The notes under the pieces: generated by a model | The model's database searches: none | Told to the model about the DNA's origin: nothing | The model's input: only the letters and a program-made list of their open reading frames with translations | Made by a program: the position numbers and the translations under genes | Source: a virus | DNA length: 21,433 nucleotides | Strand: one strand, 5' to 3' | IMG/VR virus record: IMGVR_UViG_3300022200_009226 | Span: 1 to 21,433 of that record | Part shown: one piece after another, positions 1 through 9,000 of the stretch | Numbering within the stretch: the first letter of the stretch is position 1 | Layout of the letters: each line of letters begins with the position of its first letter

Positions 1-2678
1 CGGGTGGACTCCTTCACGCGGCCGGTCTTGGGGCCGCGCCGAACCTTGATGTCCTTGTCGTTGAACACGACATAGTTGTAGCGTAGTTCAGTATCCACAC
101 CTTCGGCTAAGGCCTTTCGGGTATAGCCGGTGTAATACTTATTCCCGCGTACACCCTGTTTCAGGAGCGCCTCACTAGCGGCCGACTGCGAGCCAAACCG
201 CTTCGTAAGCACTTTGTAGATATTCTCACCCTTTTGTCCTTTTCGCTCCTCGATACCGAGTCTTGTAAGTGCGGCCTTCACCAGGTCGGATTGTTCGCTA
301 AACCCCTTCTCCCAATGGAGATATTCCTCCTGTGAAGGGGCCAGATCGACGTTATATTCGTAGGTAGGCCGCTTGATTTTTTGTGGCTCTCCAAAGGGAT
401 AGTAGTTACCTACATCCTCCCCTTCCATGAGTCGCCTCTCAATATCGTCTACAGATAGCCCATCAGGCAACTTGATCCGAGTAGGATCCTCTAGATCATC
501 AACAGGAAGATAGACCGCCCAGAGTCCCTCCCTATCCTTGACAATGGTTGGAGAGTAGTCCCCCATCGGATGAGCGAGAACCTTAGCACTTTGCGGATCA
601 GGAACAAAATCCGTAGCACTACTCTTCCCGCCCCGTGTCCAAGAGTAGGCGACCTCGCCTAGTGTTTCTTCGTAGAAATCCTTTACCTTGGAGCTATCGG
701 TGAAGTAAAGGCCGTGCCCGAACTTCTGCGCCCCTTCGCCGGAGCCCACCTCACTCAGCTTGAACTCCTCGAACTCATAGGGGGAGACGTGGTAAAGCGT
801 GCCCTCAATCGGGGTATCCTGCTTGGCAAGCCGCTTCTCCAGATCGACCTGGGCCTCCATGATCTCCGTATTGGTCATGGAGCCGACGCGCCGGCCCTTC
901 ACCCGCTTGCCACCGGACACCATGTTGTGCCGCCACGGGCGCAGGAGATCGACGGGGCGCGTGAACTCGACACCGCCGGTGGTCACCTTCTCCGCGTCCA
1001 GGGCTTGCGGGACGAAGGGAACCTTCTCATCGAAGGGGCTGCCCCGGACGGTGGCCTCGATATCGTCGAGGAGCCGCTGGAGGAAGGCGTGGCCCTGCTC
1101 GGTCACCCCCTCGCCCTTGAGCGCGTTGCGGATCTGGAGTTTCGCTTGCTCCAGGGTGGCCGGCGCGCGGCTGACGAGTTGATCGGTAAGGGCGTTCAGG
1201 CTGGCGAGCGCGTCCTTGCTGTTCCCGCCCATGTGACGGAGGTGTTCGATCACCTCGTCGGCGGCAGGATCCAGTTCTGCGAACGAGGCCATGAGGCCGT
1301 GGACGAGTTCGGGGCGGACACCGAGCTGATCGGCTGCGGCCCGGACACCCTCCTGGAGGTCGCGGGTGACCTGTTCTGCGCCCTGGAGGATGCTGTTCTG
1401 GTGGATCTTGCGCGTCCGCTCGGCGGCTTGGATCGCATCACCCTTGAGGTTCAGGTCAGAGATGAAGCGGCGGCGCAGACCCGAGGTGACCGACTTGCTC
1501 AACTTGAACAGGCCGGGGAACTGGAGCGCGTCCTTGCTGAATCCGCCGACCACGGCGGCCTCGGCCCCGGAGATCGCGGCCTGGGCCTGTTGGATTGCGC
1601 CGTAGAACAGTCCGGTGTTCTTCTCCAGTTCGGCGGCGGTCTGCGGGATTCTGATCTCTTGTGAGAGGGTTCCCGTGGGATCGAGGATCGAGCCGTAGAG
1701 TTCGCGCGCCCGGGCCAGCCCCTTCTCGGTGGGCCGGATACCGAGCGCGATGGCGAGAGCCTGCTCATTGGTCTTGCCTTGCGCTTGCGCCTTGGCGAAC
1801 AGAGAAGCCATTTTCGCCCGGCGGGGCAGGAGTCGCGCACCGAGATCCGTGGAGTTGGTGATGACGTGCGAGGCCATCTCGGGCGTGAGGAAGTGCCCGA
1901 GGGCATCGGGGAGTGCCCCGACCACGGGCGCGAAGGTCGCCGCGCTCCTGCCCTGCGAGATCGCACGGCCGGCGGAAGCGAGCGAATCGAACATATCGGC
2001 CACTCCCGGGATTGCTCGCATCGGCTTGGCGAGGGAGGCCGCCATCCCAACGAGCTTCTTGTTGCCGCTGTGGAGCATCTCGAACCAGGAGTTCGCGTAG
2101 GTGGGGACGCGGATCGAGAGCCCGGTGGCCTTGCCGATGAGGGGCGCACCGACGAGTAGGTCGTGGTCGCGTCCGCGCTTCATCAGGTCGGCCACGGTGT
2201 TGATGTTCGGGTCGCTCGGCAGCGCGTCGATGAGCGCCTGGAACTTCCGGCTGGCCTTCGGGTTGCTGATCTTCGCTGCGGCCTTCTGCGCGGCATCCTT
2301 GAAGTCGCCGTAGAGCATACGCCCGACACCGGCCTCGGTGGAGGCGAACTCGGCCAGGCGACCGGAGCGGGCGATCTTGGTGGCGGCGTGTGCCCCCTTC
2401 GCGGCGAGGGTGGGCGCAGAGAAAAGGAAGGACAGCGGATCGGTCACCACCGAGCCGCCGAGTTGCGCCCATACATTCTCCCCAAACATCTCCTCGGGCT
2501 CGACGTCGTTGGCATGGGAGAAGGCCATACCCAGCACGGGCGTAAGCGCGGGGTCGAGGAGCCCCTCCTTGCTGAACAGATCGACATCTTCCTCCTTGAG
2601 CGCCCGCCAGATTCTCCAGACGAGTTGTTGGGGCAGCCCGAAGGTGCTGTTGATGACGCGGTTGAAGGTGCTGTCCAT
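1..2678 (-). CDS. Ejection (internal virion) protein, gp16 position, with C-terminal ART-like domain; partial
   Basis: I read an uninterrupted minus-strand frame from ATG at 2678 to the window edge (at least 892 residues), so the C-terminus is missing. The first ~600 residues are Ala-rich and helical with hydrophobic stretches (for example around residues 75-95), as expected of a large internal virion protein. Residues ~626-880 match the ART-PolyVal family pattern: GTLYHVSPYEFEEF, a GSGEGAQKFG stretch, HGLYF (H655, Y658), then GFSEQSD, ASEALLKQGVRG and YNYVVFNDKDIKV near the end. Candidate ART residues are H630 and Y658; the third catalytic residue is not resolved. The gene starts 4 bases after the preceding stop with no clear ribosome site, so translational coupling is likely. 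Position last in a gp14/gp15/gp16-like trio suggests it is ejected with the DNA. Bases ~61-710 are much less G+C-rich than the rest. The gp16 role is inference; the ART-like domain is a strong family match from memory. Confidence 0.8.
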   Translation of the reverse strand, partial: MDSTFNRVINSTFGLPQQLVWRIWRALKEEDVDLFSKEGLLDPALTPVLGMAFSHANDVEPEEMFGENVWAQLGGSVVTDPLSFLFSAPTLAAKGAHAATKIARSGRLAEFASTEAGVGRMLYGDFKDAAQKAAAKISNPKASRKFQALIDALPSDPNINTVADLMKRGRDHDLLVGAPLIGKATGLSIRVPTYANSWFEMLHSGNKKLVGMAASLAKPMRAIPGVADMFDSLASAGRAISQGRSAATFAPVVGALPDALGHFLTPEMASHVITNSTDLGARLLPRRAKMASLFAKAQAQGKTNEQALAIALGIRPTEKGLARARELYGSILDPTGTLSQEIRIPQTAAELEKNTGLFYGAIQQAQAAISGAEAAVVGGFSKDALQFPGLFKLSKSVTSGLRRRFISDLNLKGDAIQAAERTRKIHQNSILQGAEQVTRDLQEGVRAAADQLGVRPELVHGLMASFAELDPAADEVIEHLRHMGGNSKDALASLNALTDQLVSRAPATLEQAKLQIRNALKGEGVTEQGHAFLQRLLDDIEATVRGSPFDEKVPFVPQALDAEKVTTGGVEFTRPVDLLRPWRHNMVSGGKRVKGRRVGSMTNTEIMEAQVDLEKRLAKQDTPIEGTLYHVSPYEFEEFKLSEVGSGEGAQKFGHGLYFTDSSKVKDFYEETLGEVAYSWTRGGKSSATDFVPDPQSAKVLAHPMGDYSPTIVKDREGLWAVYLPVDDLEDPTRIKLPDGLSVDDIERRLMEGEDVGNYYPFGEPQKIKRPTYEYNVDLAPSQEEYLHWEKGFSEQSDLVKAALTRLGIEERKGQKGENIYKVLTKRFGSQSAASEALLKQGVRGNKYYTGYTRKALAEGVDTELRYNYVVFNDKDIKVRRGPKTGRVKEST

Positions 2679-2682
2679 TGGC

Positions 2683-5211
2683 CTAGTTGATCCGGTTGCG
2701 CGTTTCCTTGATGAACTGGTGGACGAGTTGACTGGCATCCTTCCCGTCCCACGCCCACATCGAACGCGGGTAGAGGCTGTTGAGGCGTTCGACACCCAAC
2801 TCCTCCAAGTCCTCGGTGGCCTTGATATAGATGTTTGCGAGGCGCTCGAACTCGTCAGCGGTAGCCTCGGCTTGGGCACTCCGGCTCGCCGCCTGGGGGT
2901 CGGCCCCTTGCGAGAACTGATCCTTCCGGGTGCGCCAGATGGTAGCGATGCGGAGCAGCTTGTCGCCGTAGTCCAGTTCGGAGTAGTCCTCCCCGAGGTC
3001 GGTGGCGATGACTTCCTGGAAGTTGTCGAGGTTGAAGCCCTGCTTGACGAACTTGCCCTGGAGTCGCTCCGCCAGTTCTTCCGCCGATCCGCTCAACCAG
3101 TCCTCGTCAATGAGCTGCCGGAGGATCGGGCGGGTTTCGGTCTGGGCCTTCTGCCGCGCTTCGAGCTTCTGGAGTTGGAGGTTGGCGCGGGTCAGTTCGG
3201 AGGTTTTCTGGTCACGAATGACTTGCGGGGCCGCTTCGCTGAGTGCCCCGAGTTCATCTTCGAGCCGCTTGGCGGTAGCAGCCTGCGCAATAACGGCCTC
3301 CTCCTCAATGGAGGGTTCGACCATCACAGCGGCGAGCTGTCCGACCACCGCGTCCGCTGCCAAGGGGCGTTCCTCTTGTCTAACGACAACCGCTGCCGCA
3401 CGGCTATAGGTTCCATTTTCGATGAAGGTATCAACTTCCCCGCGATCTTTCAGGGCAAGATACCACCGCGCCCTGACGATATTAGGCCCGTAGTGTTGGG
3501 GCATGGGCCCGCCGGACTTGACTCCGAGGAACCGGGCGACCGGCCCGTTTTGGATCGCCAAACCGATGCGGCCCCACTCGCCCATATTATTGTAAGCCCT
3601 GGTTTCCTGTTCGAGTAAGGGTAGTTTGGTAGCAAGTTCCTGCGCATCCTCGATGAGTCTACGCCGCGCGGCCTTTCCTTCCGGGCCAGCGGAACTCAGT
3701 TCACCCGCATTATCCCTCTCCCGTACCATGACCTTGGGGCTGCCTAGTCCAGGCACACGTTCGGGTGACGAGGTAGGCCACCGCCCCCTCCTGATCTTCA
3801 CTTCTTCCCTCCCTACGCCGCCAACAGCGGAGTCAATGGCAGAAGCGAGATCAAGCGTCTGGGAAACATCGGCCCGATCGACGAGCGCGGCCGACTCCGC
3901 CGGCGACGGCGTGGGGCCGGGCATACGCTCGCTCATCATCTCGTAGATTTCGGTGGCTGTTCCAGCGCCGAGGAGCGCGTTGAGCCGGCGGGTGTCCGTG
4001 TAGGGATTCACGCTCCTCCGCGCAAAGTCGGTGGCGAGATCCTCGATGAACAGGTTGCGCCCACGCGGAGTGAGCGTCCCGTCCGTGTTCATCACTTCCT
4101 TCGGCTTGGCCCGCGCGAACTTGCCCGCATCGAAAGCCTCCGGGCTACCGCCGAAAGAGTTACCCAGGCGGGTGACATAAGCCGTATGGAGTTCCCCAAC
4201 CGTCTGTTCCTCCTTCTGGGCGGTTTCCCTATCAAGTTTAGACCGCACCGCATCAGGGGAGAGCCGCTGGATATCGGCGTAGAGGGCCGGATCCTCCAGG
4301 AGGACATCTTCGAGAGTCTTTTCTCCGATCTTCTTCTGGAGCGCCGTGATTTCAGGGTCGTCGGTTACCGCGTTGATGATCGCGGTGTAGTTCGGCTGGT
4401 ACGGCGCGATGGCCTGGTTGACGATAGCAGAGCTACCTTCCACCTGCTTGATGAGTCCTGGAACACCCGACAGTTCCTCGACACCACCGGCGAGAGCCTT
4501 GCGGAGAGTGTCCTGCTTGATCGTACGGTTCTGCGCCATATAAGCCGCTCGGAACGCGCGGTCGCTGGCCTCCTCGGGGGTGAGCCCGTTGACCGCGATG
4601 TTGAGTTCCTCGGCGGTGGTCGCGCGGAGTACTGCCTCCGTTCTGCGGTCGTTGGCCTTCTGCTGTCGTTCTTGCGCCCGAACCTCCCGATCCTCCTTCT
4701 CGTAGTACTGTTGCTCCATTTGGAGGCCAAGAGCCGCGCGCACCTTTACGGGCAGGTCGGGGTTCTCGCGCATCAGGGTACTCATGGGGCCCCCGACCTT
4801 ATCATCCTCCAAGAGCCGCTGAACCTGGGCCTCCGCGAGCAGGTTGGCCTCCTCCTCGGTACGCACCTTCTCCTGGGTGTTCAGGCGGTTCCCGAGGGCC
4901 GCGTCCAGTTCACTCCCCGATGCCCCAGCGAAGGCTTCCGCGCCGCCCATCTCGTCGAAGGCGGCCTTGGTGAGCGGATTGGAGTTCGCCCGTTGGATGG
5001 CGCGGTCGAGTCCTTCCTGCCGTTCGGTGTCCGCTTCCTCCTTCTTACGCCGGCGTTCGTCCTGTGCGGCGAGTTGTTGGAGGTACTGCGGGAGGGTATT
5101 CGTCTTGTTTACGGCGTCCGCGTAGCCGATCACGCCGCCCGCGAGCGCAGCGGGAAGCGAGGCGAGGAAAGCCTTGCCGAGGTTCGGGGAGGTGTCCTTT
5201 TCTTCTGCCAT
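2683..5211 (-). CDS. Ejection (internal virion) protein, gp15 position, coiled-coil rich
   Basis: 842 residues, highly charged and mostly helical, with long Glu/Lys/Arg/Gln-rich coiled-coil segments (about residues 45-75, 160-195, 640-700). A hydrophobic segment lies near the N-terminus (about residues 14-32, ASLPAALAGGVIGYADAV). No enzymatic motif is visible. Length (T7 gp15 is about 750 residues) and position between a small helical protein and a very large one fit the middle protein of a T7-type ejection complex, which forms part of a channel across the periplasm during DNA entry. The ATG at 5211 follows a good ribosome site (AAGGGAG, 7 bases upstream) 17 bases after the preceding gene. 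Base composition drops in the middle of the gene (about 3300-3900), hinting at mosaicism. The assignment rests on gene order and architecture, not on a recognised sequence family. Confidence 0.65.
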   Translation of the reverse strand: MAEEKDTSPNLGKAFLASLPAALAGGVIGYADAVNKTNTLPQYLQQLAAQDERRRKKEEADTERQEGLDRAIQRANSNPLTKAAFDEMGGAEAFAGASGSELDAALGNRLNTQEKVRTEEEANLLAEAQVQRLLEDDKVGGPMSTLMRENPDLPVKVRAALGLQMEQQYYEKEDREVRAQERQQKANDRRTEAVLRATTAEELNIAVNGLTPEEASDRAFRAAYMAQNRTIKQDTLRKALAGGVEELSGVPGLIKQVEGSSAIVNQAIAPYQPNYTAIINAVTDDPEITALQKKIGEKTLEDVLLEDPALYADIQRLSPDAVRSKLDRETAQKEEQTVGELHTAYVTRLGNSFGGSPEAFDAGKFARAKPKEVMNTDGTLTPRGRNLFIEDLATDFARRSVNPYTDTRRLNALLGAGTATEIYEMMSERMPGPTPSPAESAALVDRADVSQTLDLASAIDSAVGGVGREEVKIRRGRWPTSSPERVPGLGSPKVMVRERDNAGELSSAGPEGKAARRRLIEDAQELATKLPLLEQETRAYNNMGEWGRIGLAIQNGPVARFLGVKSGGPMPQHYGPNIVRARWYLALKDRGEVDTFIENGTYSRAAAVVVRQEERPLAADAVVGQLAAVMVEPSIEEEAVIAQAATAKRLEDELGALSEAAPQVIRDQKTSELTRANLQLQKLEARQKAQTETRPILRQLIDEDWLSGSAEELAERLQGKFVKQGFNLDNFQEVIATDLGEDYSELDYGDKLLRIATIWRTRKDQFSQGADPQAASRSAQAEATADEFERLANIYIKATEDLEELGVERLNSLYPRSMWAWDGKDASQLVHQFIKETRNRIN

Positions 5212-5228
5212 CGTATTCTCCCTTACCT

Positions 5229-5759
5229 CTAGAAGATCGCCGCGCCGAGCGCAGTACCGAACCCACTACTCATAAGGCCGCCCGCAACACCCGCCGCCGC
5301 ACTAAGCCACTCGTTCCGCTTCATCGAGGCGGCCTGGATTTCCGCAGCGCGGATAGTCGCATCAGCCGAGATGAGCGCGTCGATCGGGGCTCCCTTGAAG
5401 CCTGCCTGCGTCTGCTGGACGAGGATCCCGGTTTGCTGCTGAATCATGCTCTGTCGTGCGAGCTGGTTCTTCACCCGCATCTGCTCGCGCTGGAGGAGCC
5501 CCTGACTAAGCGCACCGAGCGCGGCGTAGGGGTTCACTCGCCCACCGAGCCCGGCCTGCTGTCGGGCCTGGACATCCGTGGTGGCGATCTGCGAGCGGAT
5601 CGCCTGGGTCACTCCTGCGCTGAGGATCGGGTCGAGGTCGTCCTGCGTCTCCAGATCGTCGATCTGCCGCAGGAGCATCGCCTGAGAGGTGGCCGCACCC
5701 TGGACGCTCTGGAGTTGTTGGCGGCCCAGAAACTTCGATTGTCGCATGTAGTCGGTCAT
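5229..5759 (-). CDS. Small ejection (internal virion) protein, gp14 position
   Basis: 176 residues from the ATG at 5759. This ATG overlaps the TGA of the upstream gene (TGATG) and has GAGGTGGG as ribosome site; an in-frame GTG at 5768 would add three residues but is less well placed. The protein is Gln/Ala-rich and helical (repeated QQ, QAG and RQS stretches). It ends in a Gly/Ala-rich hydrophobic segment, AAAGVAGGLMSSGFGTALGA, that could insert in a membrane. T7 gp14, the ejection protein that lodges in the outer membrane, has similar size (196 residues), composition and position after the nozzle gene. Role inferred from these features; no catalytic motif. Confidence 0.65.
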   Translation of the reverse strand: MTDYMRQSKFLGRQQLQSVQGAATSQAMLLRQIDDLETQDDLDPILSAGVTQAIRSQIATTDVQARQQAGLGGRVNPYAALGALSQGLLQREQMRVKNQLARQSMIQQQTGILVQQTQAGFKGAPIDALISADATIRAAEIQAASMKRNEWLSAAAGVAGGLMSSGFGTALGAAIF

Positions 5760-6028
5760 CAGTCCCACCTCGCTAGTACGGCGAAGTCGCTACCAGGGGC
5801 AGCGTCGGTATTGAACACAATGTCTTTCGCGCCGGGGCGGGTGGCCCTGCGGTCGATTTCGCTATTTCCTGCGAGTTGTCCCACGATGCGGAGCGGTCGC
5901 CCCTTTCTGGGGTTCTCGACCACTCCCCCGCCGTCAGACATAGCCTTGCCACGAAGCACAACGGCCCCGTCCCAGTCTGCGCCATTGAGCGGCAGGCCGT
6001 CGCGGTCGAAGTGGTTGGGCTTAGGCAT
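5759..6028 (-). CDS. Hypothetical small virion-operon protein
   Basis: 89 residues starting MPKPNHFDRDGLPL and ending FAVLARWD. I do not recognise a family. It is soluble, has no membrane segment, and the middle (VENPRKGRPLRIVGQLAG) looks beta-rich. The start lies within the end of the nozzle gene (8-base overlap ATGCCTAA) with GGAGGTG as ribosome site inside that gene, and the end overlaps the start of the gp14-like gene, so it is made coupled to both. Position between nozzle and ejection genes suggests a small tail or assembly component, but this is only context. Confidence 0.75.
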   Translation of the reverse strand: MPKPNHFDRDGLPLNGADWDGAVVLRGKAMSDGGGVVENPRKGRPLRIVGQLAGNSEIDRRATRPGAKDIVFNTDAAPGSDFAVLARWD

Positions 6029-9000
6029 TTACACCTCCAGTCCTATCCCCTTGTAGGGGGCTGATTTCCGCAGAGATGTATCCTACACGATTTGCTGCCG
6101 GAGCGCAAGCCCGCGCCACGATCCGATGGAACCGCGCCCGTGTTCCCACCGTGGTCGGGAACGAGGACTGGTAGTTGTCCAGGCCGGAGAGGCTGGCCGG
6201 GTCGCCGGGGTCGTCCTTGCTCTCATGGGACACCTCCCAGGTTCCCGAGATCGCGGACAGATCGACATCCTTGAGGCGGACGGCTTCCGCGCCGCCCTCG
6301 GTCAGGTTGTCCGGGCCGGTGTCGAGGAAGGTGTAGTTGTCGTCCACTCCGAAGTAGACGAGAGCCCCCTCATTGGGGGTGAAGCTCAGGGCGGACTCCA
6401 GGATGATGCCGTTCGCATCGGAGTAGTCCACGACCCCGGTATCCCTGTTACTGCCGTCCACGACGAGGACGCGCTGGCCCTTGTAGTCCCAGTAGCGCGT
6501 AGTATCGTCGGGCTGCTGGATGTTGGTCGTCAGACCCGTGAGCTTGATGTTCTGGGAGGTGGTCGTCGTCTCAGCCGCGTCGTCCACGTCCTGCGCCGCG
6601 TAGACCTCATCGCCATAGGTCGTCTTGTCGCGGTAGGAGGCGAACCCGGTCGTGTGGACGAACCATGCCTTTCCGTCCACGTCCGTCGTCCCCCGGATCT
6701 CCCGCGTTTCGCGCGTCCATTCCTTAGAGGGGAAGTGGTAGCGAAGGCTGTCGCCCGTGGACTCGTCGATCACGATGAGCGAGGCGAGAGCCGCGCTGAC
6801 GGCGAGGCGGCAGTTGTCCACCGAGGGGAGGAGATCACGGATCGGGCGGCCGAAGTCCACGGGCTCTTGTCCGGGCACTAGTTCCCAGAGCGTCCCATTG
6901 AAGGAATAGGCGCGGCCGGCGTGGGTTGTCAGGCAGCGGGCGTTATCCGCGCCGATGCCGCCGCCGAGGGACACCGGGCGGGTGGCCGAGGGGCTGCCCT
7001 CCAGGAACATCGCCCAGTCGCGGCCCATGACGAGCGCGAGGCCGCCGAGTTCGGTCGCGGCGGTGATGGCCGAGCCAGAGGGGGCGGTTACGTGATACTT
7101 CATCCAGACCGGATAGGACTCGATGCCCTGCTCACCATACTCTGCGAACCACAGGACGTGTTCCTCCAGGGGGTCGCCAAACAGCCCGAGTTGCTGGTTC
7201 CAGAGGAATGCGCCCTTGACGTGGGTGGGGGCGATGCCGCTACCCTCGTCCACGATGGCTCCGAGGCCGGCGTCAGGGATGTTGTCCCGGTAGGAGGCCA
7301 CTCCCACGGGGATCGTAGCGAGGACAAACATCGGCTGATTCCGCACGATGCGCTTCGCTTCCCGGACTTCCTCGTCATCCAGGGGATCCTCGACAGGGAA
7401 GAACTCCGTGCGACAAAGCTCGAAGGCAGAGATGTACTGTCCGGGCGGGGCCGGAATATCGCGTCCAGACAGCGCGATGATCGTAGCGTCCGCGCTGGTG
7501 TAGGACATGATATCCGGGCTGACTACCGAGGTTCCCTTGTTGTCGATAGTGTTAGGCGTCCCGGCGGTCACGTCCCCCGTGAGCATCCGGTAGTAGTGGA
7601 CGAGTTCCGACCAGTTCGCTTGAGGGACGCGGGTAGTGATCCACTTGAAGTCGCCAGGGGTGGTGTACTTGTGGGTATCCCACATACGCACTTCGGCCAG
7701 GTCGGTCTTGTATTGGTTGTCGCCGCCCTCGCGCCACGTGCCGTAATCACAATCCCAGACATTTGCCCCGCTCGTCGTATCCCGCGCCACAGCGTTGCCG
7801 GCCACGCCGGTCTTTCGCTGTCCATTGAGGAACAGGTCGTTGATCGCAATCGTGCCGCTCGCGCCGTCCGTCGCCGTGAAGTTAGCGGTGACCCAGTTGA
7901 AGGCGCGGCGGTTCGTCGTGAGCGGATTGCTGTTACCCTGGTCGAGCCGCTCATTGAACTCGCTGTAGAGAAGCGAGTCGCCAGAGCCGGCGATGAGCGA
8001 ACCGTTACCGATGCGCGACCATCCCCAGTAGAACGGGGAGGTGCTCACATCGGTCGAGGAAGTCGGACGCATCACTTGCGCCCACGCCGTGTACTCGAAG
8101 TCCCAGACGGAGGGGCAGGAAGCACGGAGGCGGTTCTCTTGGTGGCCGCCGTTGGCTCGCGTATCCCTGTCCTTCCGGTTGATCCAGTAGTCGATGTTCT
8201 GGACACGATCCCGCACCTGCTTGGTCGTGTCGTAATGGCGGTCGGTAGCGAACGGGATGTCGTGGAGCAGATCGACCAGCATGTTCGCGTCGAGGAGCGG
8301 ATCGAAAAAGCGATACTTCGTCTCGCGCACTTGGAGGTCGCTCAGGCCACGCTCCCAGAGGCGGAAGTGGCTAAGGGTGTGGTCATCCTTGAGCTTCGTG
8401 TTGCTTCCGTCCGGGATGTTCGTGCCCGCCGACTGGTAGATACCCGGCTCGTTGATCGAGCGGCAGCAGCCGATCCCGATGTTCGCTCCAGGCCGCCCGA
8501 TGAAGTTGGAGAGGGTGATCGTGGTGGTCTGCTTCGTCCACGTCTCTACGCCGGCGGCCGTCCGCTCGTAGACCCACATCTCGACCAGATCGCCCACCTT
8601 GGTCAAGACGATGTTGTAGAAGTTCCCGGTGGTGAGCTTCTTGTCGGCCGCGTTGTTGAACCACGTCATAGTATAGACGTAGGCTCCCGAAATGGTTTCG
8701 TGGCGCGTATTGCCGTAGGACACGACCAGTTCATTGTCCCCCGAGCCGCTGTTGTCGTTGAACAGCGAGACAACGATATCATTGGTCAGGGTATCGGGAT
8801 CGGAAACCGCTACATGGCCCGTCATGTCGTTTACGCGCCCAATGGTGAACAGCGTTTCCGCGTCATCGTTAGCGGGATCAGCCCCGAGCGCATAGGCGAA
8901 CTGGACGGTGAAGTCACCAGAAGTGTCCACCGTGCCGTTCTCGACACCGTTGATCTGCGCCCACAGTCGGGCGTCGGCCCCGGCTTGGTCGTCCCCGAGT

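Noticed and set aside
3588-3596. TTACAAT as a further minus-strand -10 box
   Set aside because: No TTGACA-like -35 at a usable distance, and it lies inside a coding region.
714-5232. Plus-strand frames opposite the ejection protein genes
   Set aside because: Low-complexity shadow translations; the minus strand has continuous, sensible proteins here.
8668-8680. TATACT on the minus strand inside the nozzle gene
   Set aside because: No acceptable -35 element upstream; single hexamers occur by chance.
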